Source: Methylocella tundrae
GTDB taxonomy: Bacteria; Pseudomonadota; Alphaproteobacteria; Rhizobiales; Beijerinckiaceae
Length of the DNA stretch: 64,000 nt
Reading direction: 5' to 3'
Assembly (NCBI RefSeq): GCF_901905185.1
Contig: NZ_CABFMQ020000153.1
Coordinates: 62,001-126,000, forward strand
Position numbers and translations under genes: made by a program. Shown in pieces: positions 25,037 through 33,498 of the stretch (positions are counted from its first letter, which is position 1; each line of letters opens with the position of its first letter). The notes beneath the pieces were generated by a model. That model saw nothing but the letters and a program-made list of their open reading frames with translations, did no database searches and was not told the origin of the DNA.

Positions 25037-26560
25037 ATGTCCCCGAGAATTCTGATCGTCGACGACGATCCCGTTCAACGCCAGCTCCTTGAGGTTCTGG
25101 TTCATCGTTTCGGCTATGGCGCCGAGACGGCGCCGGGCGGCGAGGCGGCGCTCAAACGAATGGCGGCGGCGAACGAACCGCCGATCGACCTTCTGATTCT
25201 CGATCTTGTCATGCCGGACCTCGACGGCATGGGCGTTCTCGGGCGCCTGCGCGACAAGAATGCGTTGGTGCCGGTCGTCGTGCAGACGACGAACGGGTCG
25301 ATCGAAGCGGTCATTTCAGCGATGCGCGCCGGCGCCGCCGATTTCGTCGTGAAGCCGGTCGGCCCCGAGCGTCTCCAGGTCGCGATCAAGAACGGCTTGC
25401 GCCTCGGCGCGCTCGAAGACGAAGTCCGCCGCCTCGGCGACAAGGCGCGCGGGGCCTTATCGTTCAGGGACATCGCTGGCGGGAGCGCCGAAATGGAGCG
25501 CGTCGTGCGGCTTGGCGAACGGGCCGCCAAATCAACCCTTCCCGTGCTGCTCGAAGGCGAAACCGGGGTCGGCAAGGAATTGGTCGCGCGGGCGATTCAT
25601 GGCGCTTCCGACCGGCGCGGACGCCCCTTCGTGATGGCGAAATGCGGCGCGCTTCCCGGCGATTTCATCGAGCCATTTTTGTTTGGGCACGAAAAGGGCG
25701 CCTTCGCGGGAGCGCAGGAGAAGCAGCCCGGCAAATTCGTCGAAGCGCATGGCGGCGCGCTGTTTCTCGACGATATCGGGGAACTGCCGCTGAGCGCGCA
25801 GGGCGGCCTTTTGCGTGCGCTGCGCGATGGCGAGGTCGATCCCGTCGGGTCAAAGCGCCCGGTCAAGGTCGATGTCCGCGTCATTTGCGCGACGAAGCAA
25901 GATCTGATCGAACTCGTCAAGGCCGGCCGTTTCCGCGAGGATCTTTATTATCGGTTGAACGTGCATCCGATCGGCGTTCCAACGCTTCGCCAGCGCCGCG
26001 ACGACATCGGCGATCTCGCGCGCCGCCTTTGCGCCCGTTTTTCGGCGGAAGAGGGTAAACGGCTGCGCGGGCTCAGCGCCGAGACGCTGAATTTGCTGGC
26101 CGCCTATGATTGGCCGGGCAATATCCGGCAATTGGAGAACGCCGTCTTTCGCGCCGTGGTCCTTGCCGACGGCGATGAATTGACCGTCGCGGAATTTCCC
26201 CAGATCGCGGCGCAAGTTCAAGGCTTCGACGTGCGCATTCCCCCGCTTCCGGAACTGGCGCCTCTTCCGGCGCGGCGCGAGCCCGAATTGGCGCACACCG
26301 GAATGCGCGACCAAAATGTTCTGGCCTTGCTCGATGAGGGCGGCGAGATGCGCCGGCTCGATCAGCTCGAGGCCGAGGCCATCCGTTTTGCCCTCGCCCA
26401 TTATCGCGGCCGCATGACGACCATGGCGCGCAAGCTCGGCATCGGGCGCTCGACGCTCTACCGCAAGATGAAGGAATATGGCTTTGCGCTGACTGCGGAG
26501 GAGCCGGGCTCGACGGATCGCGACGCCGCGGCCGAGCCGGGCGATGAAGACGCCGCATGA
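25037..26560 (+). CDS. NtrC-family response regulator with altered GAFTGA loop
   Basis: The protein has 507 aa from the ATG at 25037 (MSPRILIVDDDPVQRQLL). A receiver domain (phosphoacceptor Asp56), an AAA+ domain with Walker A GETGVGKE, the arginine region RFREDLYYRLNV, and a C-terminal Fis helix-turn-helix (MARKLGIGRSTLYRKMKEYG) make the NtrC layout. Two core motifs differ. The sigma54-contacting GAFTGA is GAFAGA (221-226), and the Walker B Asp-Glu is Asp-Asp (245-246, LFLDDIGEL). In NtrC-type activators the Thr is needed for sigma54 contact and the Glu for hydrolysis, so it may not be a normal sigma54 activator. No partner kinase is adjacent. Confidence 0.88.
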   Translation: MSPRILIVDDDPVQRQLLEVLVHRFGYGAETAPGGEAALKRMAAANEPPIDLLILDLVMPDLDGMGVLGRLRDKNALVPVVVQTTNGSIEAVISAMRAGAADFVVKPVGPERLQVAIKNGLRLGALEDEVRRLGDKARGALSFRDIAGGSAEMERVVRLGERAAKSTLPVLLEGETGVGKELVARAIHGASDRRGRPFVMAKCGALPGDFIEPFLFGHEKGAFAGAQEKQPGKFVEAHGGALFLDDIGELPLSAQGGLLRALRDGEVDPVGSKRPVKVDVRVICATKQDLIELVKAGRFREDLYYRLNVHPIGVPTLRQRRDDIGDLARRLCARFSAEEGKRLRGLSAETLNLLAAYDWPGNIRQLENAVFRAVVLADGDELTVAEFPQIAAQVQGFDVRIPPLPELAPLPARREPELAHTGMRDQNVLALLDEGGEMRRLDQLEAEAIRFALAHYRGRMTTMARKLGIGRSTLYRKMKEYGFALTAEEPGSTDRDAAAEPGDEDAA

Positions 26561-26708
26561 GCCGGGGCGCGCCGCCGTACGGGAGAGCGTCACCGTATTT
26601 TGTAGAGACCTTTCTTGGCGATTGAGATGAAATACGTCAAACATCGCCCACATCCAGCGGAGAGGGCGATCGCCCGGCTCGCCGCCTGCTGCGCGCGGCG
26701 ATAATCTG

Positions 26709-28727
26709 ATGAGGTCGTTTGCGACGATGCGCCGGCAAATCGGGACAGCCAGTTTGACAAGCGCATCGGCCTTGGCGCTGATGATCGCTCTTGTGGCTGC
26801 GCCAGTGCGCGCGGCGAATGCTGACGCCGCTGGCGGCGTGGCGGCGCCCGTCAATTTGCATGTCCAGGGCCAAAGCTCAGGCGAAGCCGTCTCACAGCCG
26901 AGCCGGCGGCGTGCGAAACCCGCTTTTTTGGCCCGGTCCGCCGCATGGCGCATCGCCAAAAAGCCCGCGCCCGAAGCCTTCGCCGCCCTGGCGCAAGTCA
27001 AGAGGCTGCCGCTGCCGGCCGTCGACTCGCCGCAGCCTCCCGCCGCGCCGGAGTACGATGACCAGCCGGCGCCCGTCATCCCAGCCCTTCCCGAAAGCAT
27101 GAACCCGGCGCAGGCCGCCCCGACTGAGGGGCCCGGCGACGCGCAAGGCGCGCCAGACGCGACGGAAATGACGGGTCCGCCGCCGGCGGCCGATGCCGCG
27201 CCGGTCCCCGCGGACACGCCGGCGCCGGCCGGGCCGGTCGCAGCGCCGCCGCTGGCGCCGCTCAATGCGGCGGTGAAGGCGGCTCTCGAAGCGCAGCTGA
27301 AACTTGATCGCGACCATTTCCCCGGCGCGTCGCGCCGCAGGGAGCATGAAGCCGTGGCGGCGTTTTACGCGGCGCGCGATTTCGCGCCGCTCTGGTCGCA
27401 CGCGGGCGCAGCCGACGCCGAAGTGGCATCGACGCTGCAGCGGCTCGACCGAGCAAGCGAGGACGCTCTGACGATCAAGAGCCTGCCGGTCCGTTACACG
27501 GCCAGCGGCTCCGACGAAGAAGTCGCCAACGCCGACATCGCCTTGAGCGAAGCCGTCGTCGCCTATGGCCGGCAGGCCAGCGGCTCGCGCGTCGATCCCC
27601 ATGCGATTTCGCCGCTCATCGGGGCGCGGCCGGAGCTCGCCGACCCCTCGCTTATTCTGGCGATTGTGTCCTCCTCCGGCGCCGATGCCGGCGCCGCGCT
27701 CAAAAATTTCAATCCGCCACAAAAGGGCTATGCGGCGTTGCGCGCCAAACTGGCGGAACTGCGCGGTCAGCGCGCGCCCGTCGCGCGGCGCGCCATCATT
27801 CCGGCCGGGCCGACCCTCAAGGTCGGGATGCGCGATCCACGCGTGCCGCTGATCCGCGCAAGGCTCAGCCTTGACGGCGAGATGGAAGAGCCCGACGAAG
27901 AGCTCGTCTATGACACGAGAGTGGCGAGCGCCGTCGCGGATTTTCAGAAGGCCAATGGCCTGCCGGGCTCCGGCCGGTTGACCGCGCGCACCATCGCGCT
28001 GCTTTCAGGCGGCGAGCCGGCGCAGCTCGAAGCGGAGATCATCGCCAACATGGAGCGCTGGCGGTGGATGCCGCGCGACATGGGCGACAGCCGGATCGAG
28101 GTCAATATTCCTGATTTCGAGGTCACCGTCATCGAAAATGGCGAGGTGGTGTCGCGCAATCGCGTCGTCGTTGGCAAAGAAGCGACGCCGACGCCTATCT
28201 TTTCCAACAAGATGCAGTTTCTGATCGTCAATCCCTATTGGAACGTGCCGCAGTCCATCATCAAAAAGGAGATGATGCCCAAGCTGGCGGCAAACCCCGG
28301 CTATCTGCATAGCCTTGGCTACGAAACCATCTGGAAGGGCGGCAGACTGACGGTGCGCCAGCCGCCGGGCGAGCGCAACGCGCTCGGGCGCATCAAATTC
28401 ATGTTCCCGAATGATTATGCGGTCTATCTGCACGATACGCCTTCGCGGGCGCTCTTCGACACGGCCAAGCGGGCCTACAGTCATGGCTGCGTGCGGGTCG
28501 ACGATCCGTTCCGCTTCGCCGAGGCCGTGCTCGGCAAGGGCTGGAGCGAGGATCACGTCAAAAAGCTCATCGGCGGCAAGGAGCGCTACGTCAATCTGGC
28601 GAAGCCGCTGCCGATTCACATCGAATATTTCACCGCCGAGGTCGACGAGTTCGGCCGGCTGCAATTGCGCGACGACGTTTATGGCTATTCGCATAAGGTC
28701 AAGGCGGCGCTGGGCCTCGAGGGATAG
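26709..28727 (+). CDS. L,D-transpeptidase (YcbB-type) with peptidoglycan-binding domain
   Basis: The protein has 672 aa. A signal peptide covers about residues 15-36. A Pro/Ala-rich linker follows (about 90-190). A helical region resembling the YcbB scaffold (YAARDFAPLW, AISPLIGARPEL) leads to a PG_binding_1 repeat (LKVGMRDPRVPLIRARL ... DFQKANGLPGSGRL) and a YkuD catalytic domain. The catalytic Cys is residue 594 in SHGCVRVDDP, with His592 two residues before. These enzymes make 3-3 crosslinks or anchor proteins to peptidoglycan in the periplasm. The gene is monocistronic. The ATG at 26727 is an alternative start. Confidence 0.92.
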   Translation: MRSFATMRRQIGTASLTSASALALMIALVAAPVRAANADAAGGVAAPVNLHVQGQSSGEAVSQPSRRRAKPAFLARSAAWRIAKKPAPEAFAALAQVKRLPLPAVDSPQPPAAPEYDDQPAPVIPALPESMNPAQAAPTEGPGDAQGAPDATEMTGPPPAADAAPVPADTPAPAGPVAAPPLAPLNAAVKAALEAQLKLDRDHFPGASRRREHEAVAAFYAARDFAPLWSHAGAADAEVASTLQRLDRASEDALTIKSLPVRYTASGSDEEVANADIALSEAVVAYGRQASGSRVDPHAISPLIGARPELADPSLILAIVSSSGADAGAALKNFNPPQKGYAALRAKLAELRGQRAPVARRAIIPAGPTLKVGMRDPRVPLIRARLSLDGEMEEPDEELVYDTRVASAVADFQKANGLPGSGRLTARTIALLSGGEPAQLEAEIIANMERWRWMPRDMGDSRIEVNIPDFEVTVIENGEVVSRNRVVVGKEATPTPIFSNKMQFLIVNPYWNVPQSIIKKEMMPKLAANPGYLHSLGYETIWKGGRLTVRQPPGERNALGRIKFMFPNDYAVYLHDTPSRALFDTAKRAYSHGCVRVDDPFRFAEAVLGKGWSEDHVKKLIGGKERYVNLAKPLPIHIEYFTAEVDEFGRLQLRDDVYGYSHKVKAALGLEG

Positions 28728-28885
28728 TCTTCGGGGCCGCGGCGTCGATGCGTCCTGCCAGAGGCTCCGTTGGACAAGTGAATGCGGAAGCGCGACACTC
28801 TTCGCGGCGGATGCGGCGGGAGAACGCAAATGCGTGAGGATGCGATGGCGGCGAACATCGTGGCGCCCAGAACGCCCGGCGGTCC

Positions 28886-29941
28886 ATGAGCTCCGGGATG
28901 GCGGCCGTTCCCGTCATCGATGTCGGCGACGGCGGCCCCGCGCGTCACGCGGCCCTGTCGCCAGCCCGCGCGCGCGCTCTGCGCGATGATTGCCTTGGCT
29001 CATTCCCCCGCACGGCGGCGGCGTTAGCGCCCGCACTGGACGGAGCCGCGCGCCGCTGGATGACGCGGTCACGCTCGCCCTATGTGGCGGAGATCGCGAA
29101 AATCGCGGCGACGCTGGGCTTTTCCGGCGTCTGGTTGCTCAACGGCTCGTATCAATGGGGCTGCACAGCGCTGGCGCGCGAAGAGCATGGAGCGCCCTGG
29201 CTCGCGCGCACGCTCGATTGGCCTTTCCCCGGGCTTGGGCGCTATGCGGATGTGGTCCGCTCCGAGGGGCCCGCGGGCGAGTATTTCAACGTCACCTGGG
29301 CTGGCTATGCGGGCGTGCTGACGGCGATGGCGCCGCGCCGGTTCGCCGCCTGTATCAACCAGGCGCCCATGTGGCGCCGCACCCGACATCCGTGGCTGCG
29401 CCCCTATGATATGGCGGCAAACGCTGTTCATACCTGGATCAATATCCGCTACATGCCGCCGGATCAGTTGCTGCGCCGGGCGTTCGAGGCGTGTGAATCA
29501 TATGCGGCGGCCAGGGAGGCGCTGGAAAAAACGCCGGTGGCGCGGCCTGTCATTTACATGCTCATCGGCTGCGCCGAAGGCGAGCGCTGTGTGATCGAGC
29601 GAACCGAGACCGGCTTTACGACGCGGGAGGATGAGACGAGCGCGGCCAATGATTGGGCGCCGCCGCATCCGATGTGGGAGGCGCGCATCGCGGCCTCGCA
29701 TTTTCTGACGTCCACCTTCGCGCAGGCCGCCGAGCGATGCGGCGCCCGCCGCGCCGCGCTCGCTGCCTGGAACGGGCTTTTGTCCGACGCTGGCCTCGAT
29801 TGGGTGAAGCCGCCTGTGCTCAATCCCTACACAAGGCTCGCCGTGACGATGAGCCCGGCGCGCGGCGCCCTGCGCGTCGCGGGCTATGAGGCGATCGGCG
29901 GCGGCTTGCCGGAGCAGGTCACCCAATTGTGCGAGATTTAA
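28886..29941 (+). CDS. Ntn-hydrolase resembling acid ceramidase / N-acylethanolamine amidase
   Basis: The protein has 351 aa. The likely nucleophile is Cys93 in NGSYQWGCTALAREEHGAPW, followed by LARTLDWPFPG. This matches the CTSIVA...GRNLDW pattern at the mature N-terminus of linear amide hydrolases (acid ceramidase, NAAA, choloylglycine-hydrolase relatives), where self-cleavage before Cys frees the nucleophile. NVTWAGYAGVLTAMAP and FAACINQAP resemble strands of that fold. About 92 residues would then form the propeptide. No signal peptide is evident, so it is probably cytoplasmic. Substrate unknown; an N-acyl amide is inference. The start codon lacks a clear ribosome site. Confidence 0.68.
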   Translation: MSSGMAAVPVIDVGDGGPARHAALSPARARALRDDCLGSFPRTAAALAPALDGAARRWMTRSRSPYVAEIAKIAATLGFSGVWLLNGSYQWGCTALAREEHGAPWLARTLDWPFPGLGRYADVVRSEGPAGEYFNVTWAGYAGVLTAMAPRRFAACINQAPMWRRTRHPWLRPYDMAANAVHTWINIRYMPPDQLLRRAFEACESYAAAREALEKTPVARPVIYMLIGCAEGERCVIERTETGFTTREDETSAANDWAPPHPMWEARIAASHFLTSTFAQAAERCGARRAALAAWNGLLSDAGLDWVKPPVLNPYTRLAVTMSPARGALRVAGYEAIGGGLPEQVTQLCEI

Positions 29942-30061
29942 GCGCGGCGGCGGGCAACGACCGGGAAGGGTGGATTCCGGCCCGTCTGCTTTACAGCTAT
30001 AGCTTGGTGAGACTCGGCGTGGCCGCTATGCGCCATCACTTGGCAGGCGAGAAAAGAACTT

Positions 30062-30619
30062 ATGGCTAGGGCCGTCTTAACCAAGATAATACACCGGAGA
30101 ACGCCGGAATCAGCGGCCATGCTGGCAAATACCAAACGGGCGATGGCGATCACCGCTAGACTCAACCGTTTGACCTTCAACGATGCAGAAGAAATCCGAG
30201 CCGTGTTCAGCGAACTCATCGGCAAAAAGGTAGATGATAGCTTTTTACTCATCCCGCCCTTCTATACTGCTGACGGAGACGAAATCCGAGTAGGGCGCAA
30301 TGTCTTCGTAAATCAAAACTGCACTTTTTATGGGCTTGGGGGCCTCGACATCGCGGATGACGTGATGATCGGGCCGAACGTGAGCATCATCACGTCGGGC
30401 CATCCCATCGAACCTTCCCAGCGGCGAGCCTTCGTGATCGCAAAGCCTATCGCGATTGAAAGAAACGTATGGATCGCAGCCGGTGCAACGATCATCGGCG
30501 GAGTGACGGTAGGCGAAAATTCGGTTGTCGCGGCGAGTTCGATAGTCACCAAGGACGTTCCCCCGAATACCTTTGTCGGAGGAAATCCGGCGCAGGTCAT
30601 TCGTTCGATCGGAGACTGA
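30062..30619 (+). CDS. Maltose/NodL-type O-acetyltransferase
   Basis: The protein has 185 aa, a left-handed beta-helix hexapeptide acetyltransferase. The N-terminus LLIPPFYTADGDEIRVGRNVFVNQNC and the active region GPNVSIITSGHPI with the catalytic His belong to the Maa/NodL/LacA group. PIAIERNVWIAAGATIIGGVTVGENSVVAA shows the hexapeptide repeats, and GGNPAQVIRSI the end. It transfers acetyl from acetyl-CoA to a sugar hydroxyl. Base composition is more AT-rich than the neighbours and it is alone in its operon, so recent acquisition is plausible. Acceptor sugar unknown. Confidence 0.88.
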   Translation: MARAVLTKIIHRRTPESAAMLANTKRAMAITARLNRLTFNDAEEIRAVFSELIGKKVDDSFLLIPPFYTADGDEIRVGRNVFVNQNCTFYGLGGLDIADDVMIGPNVSIITSGHPIEPSQRRAFVIAKPIAIERNVWIAAGATIIGGVTVGENSVVAASSIVTKDVPPNTFVGGNPAQVIRSIGD

Positions 30620-30716
30620 GGGAGTATTCCCCAAGGGGGTCGAGCCTGACTGTCGCGTTTATGAGTTCACGACCTCAAGCGGAAGCGCATTCCGCTCTTT
30701 AAGCCTTTGTTTTACC

Positions 30717-30762
30717 GCATGATGTGGGCCCGAAAAGTCTGCAACTTTTCGGCGTCATGCTC
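30717..30762. repeat. Family B palindromic repeat, copy 1
   Basis: A short element, GCATGAT...GTCATGCTC, encloses a perfect 9-bp hairpin CCGAAAAGT-CTGCA-ACTTTTCGG (30730-30752). Its edge touches the stop codon of the chromate transporter gene. It lies at the convergent end of the acetyltransferase and chrA genes and could serve as their terminator. Similar palindromes are common in Rhizobiales genomes. Confidence 0.7.
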
Positions 30763-31289
30763 TAACGGAGCGCTGCGAGGCCGATGAGGCCCCCGGCGAG
30801 GATGAACAGCGATGGGTTGACGCGCTTGACGAAGGCGACGCCAAGGAAAACTCCCGCCGCGAGCGCGACCGTCGTCGCGCCGTCGATCGCCGTGCGCCCG
30901 ATGGATATGACGCCGGCCGTCATCAGCCCGACGACGAGCGGCGCCATGCCGTCCTGAAGCGAGCGGCGCCACGGCGAACCCTCGAAATGATCCCAGATTC
31001 GCGACCCCGCGAAGGAAATGAGGCCCGCCGGCAAAAAGAAGCCGAGAAAGGCGAGAAACGCCCCGAAAAATCCGGTGACGTGATAGCCAATCACCATGAC
31101 CATCAGCATGTTTGGGCCGGGCGCCATCTGGCCGAGGCCGTAGATGTCGCGGAACTGGTCGTCGGTCAGCCAGTGATGGCCATGCACCACCAGCGCCTTC
31201 ATCTCCGGCAGCACCGCCGAGCCGCCGCCGACCGCCAGCACCGATAGAAGCGAGAAGACGGCAAAGACGCTGAGATTGGGACTTCCCAT
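30762..31289 (-). CDS. chrA: Chromate transporter half-protein (ChrA-type), C-terminal half equivalent
   Basis: The protein has 175 aa, one CHR domain. The motif FSLLSVLAVGGGSAVLPEMKALVV carries the conserved GGG..LP signature, and FRDIYGLGQMAPGPNM the QxxPGP signature. About five to six hydrophobic segments follow. Short-chain CHR proteins work as pairs encoded by adjacent genes; the other half is directly upstream, 7 bp away. They export chromate or related oxyanions across the inner membrane. Substrate is assigned by family only. Confidence 0.88.
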   Translation of the reverse strand: MGSPNLSVFAVFSLLSVLAVGGGSAVLPEMKALVVHGHHWLTDDQFRDIYGLGQMAPGPNMLMVMVIGYHVTGFFGAFLAFLGFFLPAGLISFAGSRIWDHFEGSPWRRSLQDGMAPLVVGLMTAGVISIGRTAIDGATTVALAAGVFLGVAFVKRVNPSLFILAGGLIGLAALR

Positions 31290-31296
31290 TGCGCTG

Positions 31297-31890
31297 CTAC
31301 TCCGGCGCGGTTTTGCTGTCGTCGGCGCGGTGCGGCCGGTAGATGACGACGGCGAGCGGTCCGACGGTCAAAATGACGATCAAAAGAGAAATATGGAACG
31401 CGCTCACCATGACGACGGTGAGGATGATGATGGCGAGGTCGATGGGGCGCCCGAGTTGCTTGCGTCCGATCTGCAGCGTCACCGCCGCGAGCATGCCGAC
31501 GGCGGCGGCGCCGACGCCGACGAGCGCGGCGTTGACATAAGGGTTGCCGGCGTTCGACGCGTAGAGCACGCCGAGCGTCATCACCAGCGCCGCGCCTGGC
31601 AGCGTCATGCCGAGGAAGGCGAGAAGGGCGCCGGCGGGGCCGCGAAGCCGGTCGCCGACGATGATGCTCATATTGGTCGCGTTGAGGCCCGGCAGCGCCT
31701 GCGCGATCTCGAGCGCCGAAAGGAAGCGCTCCTCGTCGAGCCAGCCGCGCTGCGTCACCAGCGCCGCGCGCAGATAGGCGACGACTCCGCCGCCGAAACT
31801 CGTCGCGCCGATGATGAGGAAGGCGAAAAAGATCTCGCGCAGCGGCGCCGGAACCGTTGGGTTCGAGCGATCGGCCAGCGTCTTTTTCAT
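31297..31890 (-). CDS. chrA: Chromate transporter half-protein, N-terminal half equivalent
   Basis: The protein has 197 aa from the ATG at 31890 (MKKTLADRSNPTVPAPLREIFFAF). A longer reading upstream overlaps the next gene in another frame and is not credible. The CHR signature FLIIGATSFGGGVVAYLRAALV and ALEIAQALPGLNATNMSIIVG are present, followed by membrane segments. It pairs with the 175-aa half downstream. Its ATG overlaps the stop of the upstream triphosphate-tunnel-like gene by 4 bp (ATGA), so the three are translationally coupled. Confidence 0.88.
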   Translation of the reverse strand: MKKTLADRSNPTVPAPLREIFFAFLIIGATSFGGGVVAYLRAALVTQRGWLDEERFLSALEIAQALPGLNATNMSIIVGDRLRGPAGALLAFLGMTLPGAALVMTLGVLYASNAGNPYVNAALVGVGAAAVGMLAAVTLQIGRKQLGRPIDLAIIILTVVMVSAFHISLLIVILTVGPLAVVIYRPHRADDSKTAPE

Positions 31891-32726
31891 TCGTGGCCGC
31901 CCGGATCTTTCCGGCCGAGACCGTAGACCACGGCGGTCTTGGTCGTCCCGAGCGCCACCCAATCCGGCGCGTGCGTCTGGACGTCCTTGAAAAAATCCTC
32001 CGAGCGCGCCTTGGGCTTGGCGTGGAGGATGTCGTAATTGTCGAACTTTACCTGAAAGGCGAATTCTCCGATGAGCGACGTCTCGGTGGCGCGGTTGCGC
32101 CATATCGAGATGGTGGCTTTGGCGGTCATCTCATGGCCGAAATCGAAAGCGCCGACATTGACCTGAACCTCCTGCACCGGCAGGTTGTTGACGAGACTGA
32201 CCCTGGCGTCGCCGGGCGAGCCCGCGAGCTTGCCTATGCAGGGAAACACCCCGGCGATGTGCTTCAGCCCCTGATCGAGTTCGAGCGCGGGCGTCATCAG
32301 CACGCAATTATGCGAATAGAGGCTGCGCATGCCGCCGATCTGATCCTTCAGCGGCAGGATCTCCTCCTTGAATTTGATGGCGGCGTTCGCCTCCATATAG
32401 GGCGTGACGTCGACCCCGCTTGCGACCTTGAGGTCCGGGTGGCGGAACTTGAACGTCAGCTCATGGTCCGGATCCGGCCAGCCATCCGTGTAAAAGGTGC
32501 GTTTGCGCAGGATGAAGGCGTTTCGATAAAGGTCGGAGTTTTCCGTGTCGTAGAACAGAACTTCCCGGACGTGGCGATGGAAGGCGTCCTTGTAAGTCTC
32601 GACGCCGACCTTGTGCAGCTCGGCGACGGCGCAGATCTTCTTCCAGTAGACTTCGAATTGCGAGGGATTGAAGAAGCGCTCCGGGCGCAGCAGGATCTTG
32701 TATTCACGATAGTGGATATCGTCCAT
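31887..32726 (-). CDS. Putative triphosphate-tunnel (CYTH/VTC-like) protein coupled to ChrA
   Basis: The protein has 279 aa. I do not recognise a named family with certainty. The order of short beta-strand motifs fits triphosphate tunnel metalloenzymes: YREYKILL at the start, VREVLFYDTENSDLYRNAFILRKR in the first third, DHELTFKFRHPD, then SLIGEFAFQVKF, and GTTKTAVVYGL at the end. The Lys/Arg and Glu residues are where such tunnels bind phosphate and metal. No signal or membrane segment. It is translationally coupled to chrA by a 4-bp overlap, which suggests a regulatory or energising role for the transporter, though this is inference only. Confidence 0.5.
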   Translation of the reverse strand: MDDIHYREYKILLRPERFFNPSQFEVYWKKICAVAELHKVGVETYKDAFHRHVREVLFYDTENSDLYRNAFILRKRTFYTDGWPDPDHELTFKFRHPDLKVASGVDVTPYMEANAAIKFKEEILPLKDQIGGMRSLYSHNCVLMTPALELDQGLKHIAGVFPCIGKLAGSPGDARVSLVNNLPVQEVQVNVGAFDFGHEMTAKATISIWRNRATETSLIGEFAFQVKFDNYDILHAKPKARSEDFFKDVQTHAPDWVALGTTKTAVVYGLGRKDPGGHE

Positions 32727-32839
32727 TTATCCCTCTCTGAAATCGTGCGGCCGGGGCTCGAATCCTGTGTCGCAGAATGATCCTCGCCGGATCAGCGCGC
32801 CTTGAACAGCAATTGCTTTCACTTTCAATGCAGCGTTCC

Positions 32840-33445
32840 CTACCCCTGAGCCAGCTTTTCAATTCGTCGATCGGGGATGAACCACATGGCCGCCACGGCG
32901 ACATAAAGAGCAATGGCGATCCAGGGCGAGATGAAAGCCAGCGGAATGGCGAGAATATACAGCGTCAGCGACAGATGGCCTTTGCGATCCTCGCCGATGG
33001 CCGCGGCGAGCACCGAGTCGGGGCCGTTGCAGGCGATAACTTCGCGTTGCAGCCAGAAATAGCCGATCGCCGCCATCGCCAGCACGACGCCGTAGGCCGC
33101 CGTCGGCAAAGCGGTGAAATCGCTCTCGTCCATCCAGCGGATCACGAAAGGCACGAGCGACAGCCAGAACAGAAGGAACAGATTGGCCCAGAGGGCGCGG
33201 CCGTTCACGCGTTCGACCGCCTGCATCAGATGATGATGGTTGTTCCAGTAAAGACCCACATTGATGTAGCTGAGGACATAGGCGAGGAAGACCGGCAGGC
33301 TCGCCGCGAGCGCCGCGAGATCATGGCCCGCCGGGACCTTCAGTTCCAGCACCATGATGGTGATGATGATGGCGATGACGCCATCGGTAAAGGCTTCCAT
33401 CCGGCCCTTGGACATGCCGGGCCCCGACTTTTGCGTTTCCGGCAT
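32840..33445 (-). CDS. TMEM175-like (DUF1211) potassium channel protein
   Basis: The protein has 201 aa. The N-terminal motif RMEAFTDGVIAIIITIMVLEL is the hallmark of TMEM175/DUF1211 (R-x3-F-S-D in most; Thr replaces Ser here). Further family text is FLAYVLSYINVGLYWNNHHHL and LFWLSLVPF. About six membrane helices can be drawn. Bacterial TMEM175 forms tetrameric potassium channels. A start at Met11 is possible because residues 1-10 are polar. It lies between the chromate cluster and mgtC on the same strand but with over 100 bp on the upstream side. Confidence 0.85.
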   Translation of the reverse strand: MPETQKSGPGMSKGRMEAFTDGVIAIIITIMVLELKVPAGHDLAALAASLPVFLAYVLSYINVGLYWNNHHHLMQAVERVNGRALWANLFLLFWLSLVPFVIRWMDESDFTALPTAAYGVVLAMAAIGYFWLQREVIACNGPDSVLAAAIGEDRKGHLSLTLYILAIPLAFISPWIAIALYVAVAAMWFIPDRRIEKLAQG

Positions 33446-33498
33446 TCCGCCGCCTCCCTTGCTTCCGTTTTGCCGTCTCTGCTTTGCCCGATCAAACC

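Noticed and set aside
25850..27265. 471-codon minus-strand frame spanning the response regulator end and the transpeptidase start
   Set aside because: It overlaps two well-supported plus-strand genes and its composition is a Gly/Ala/Ser shadow.
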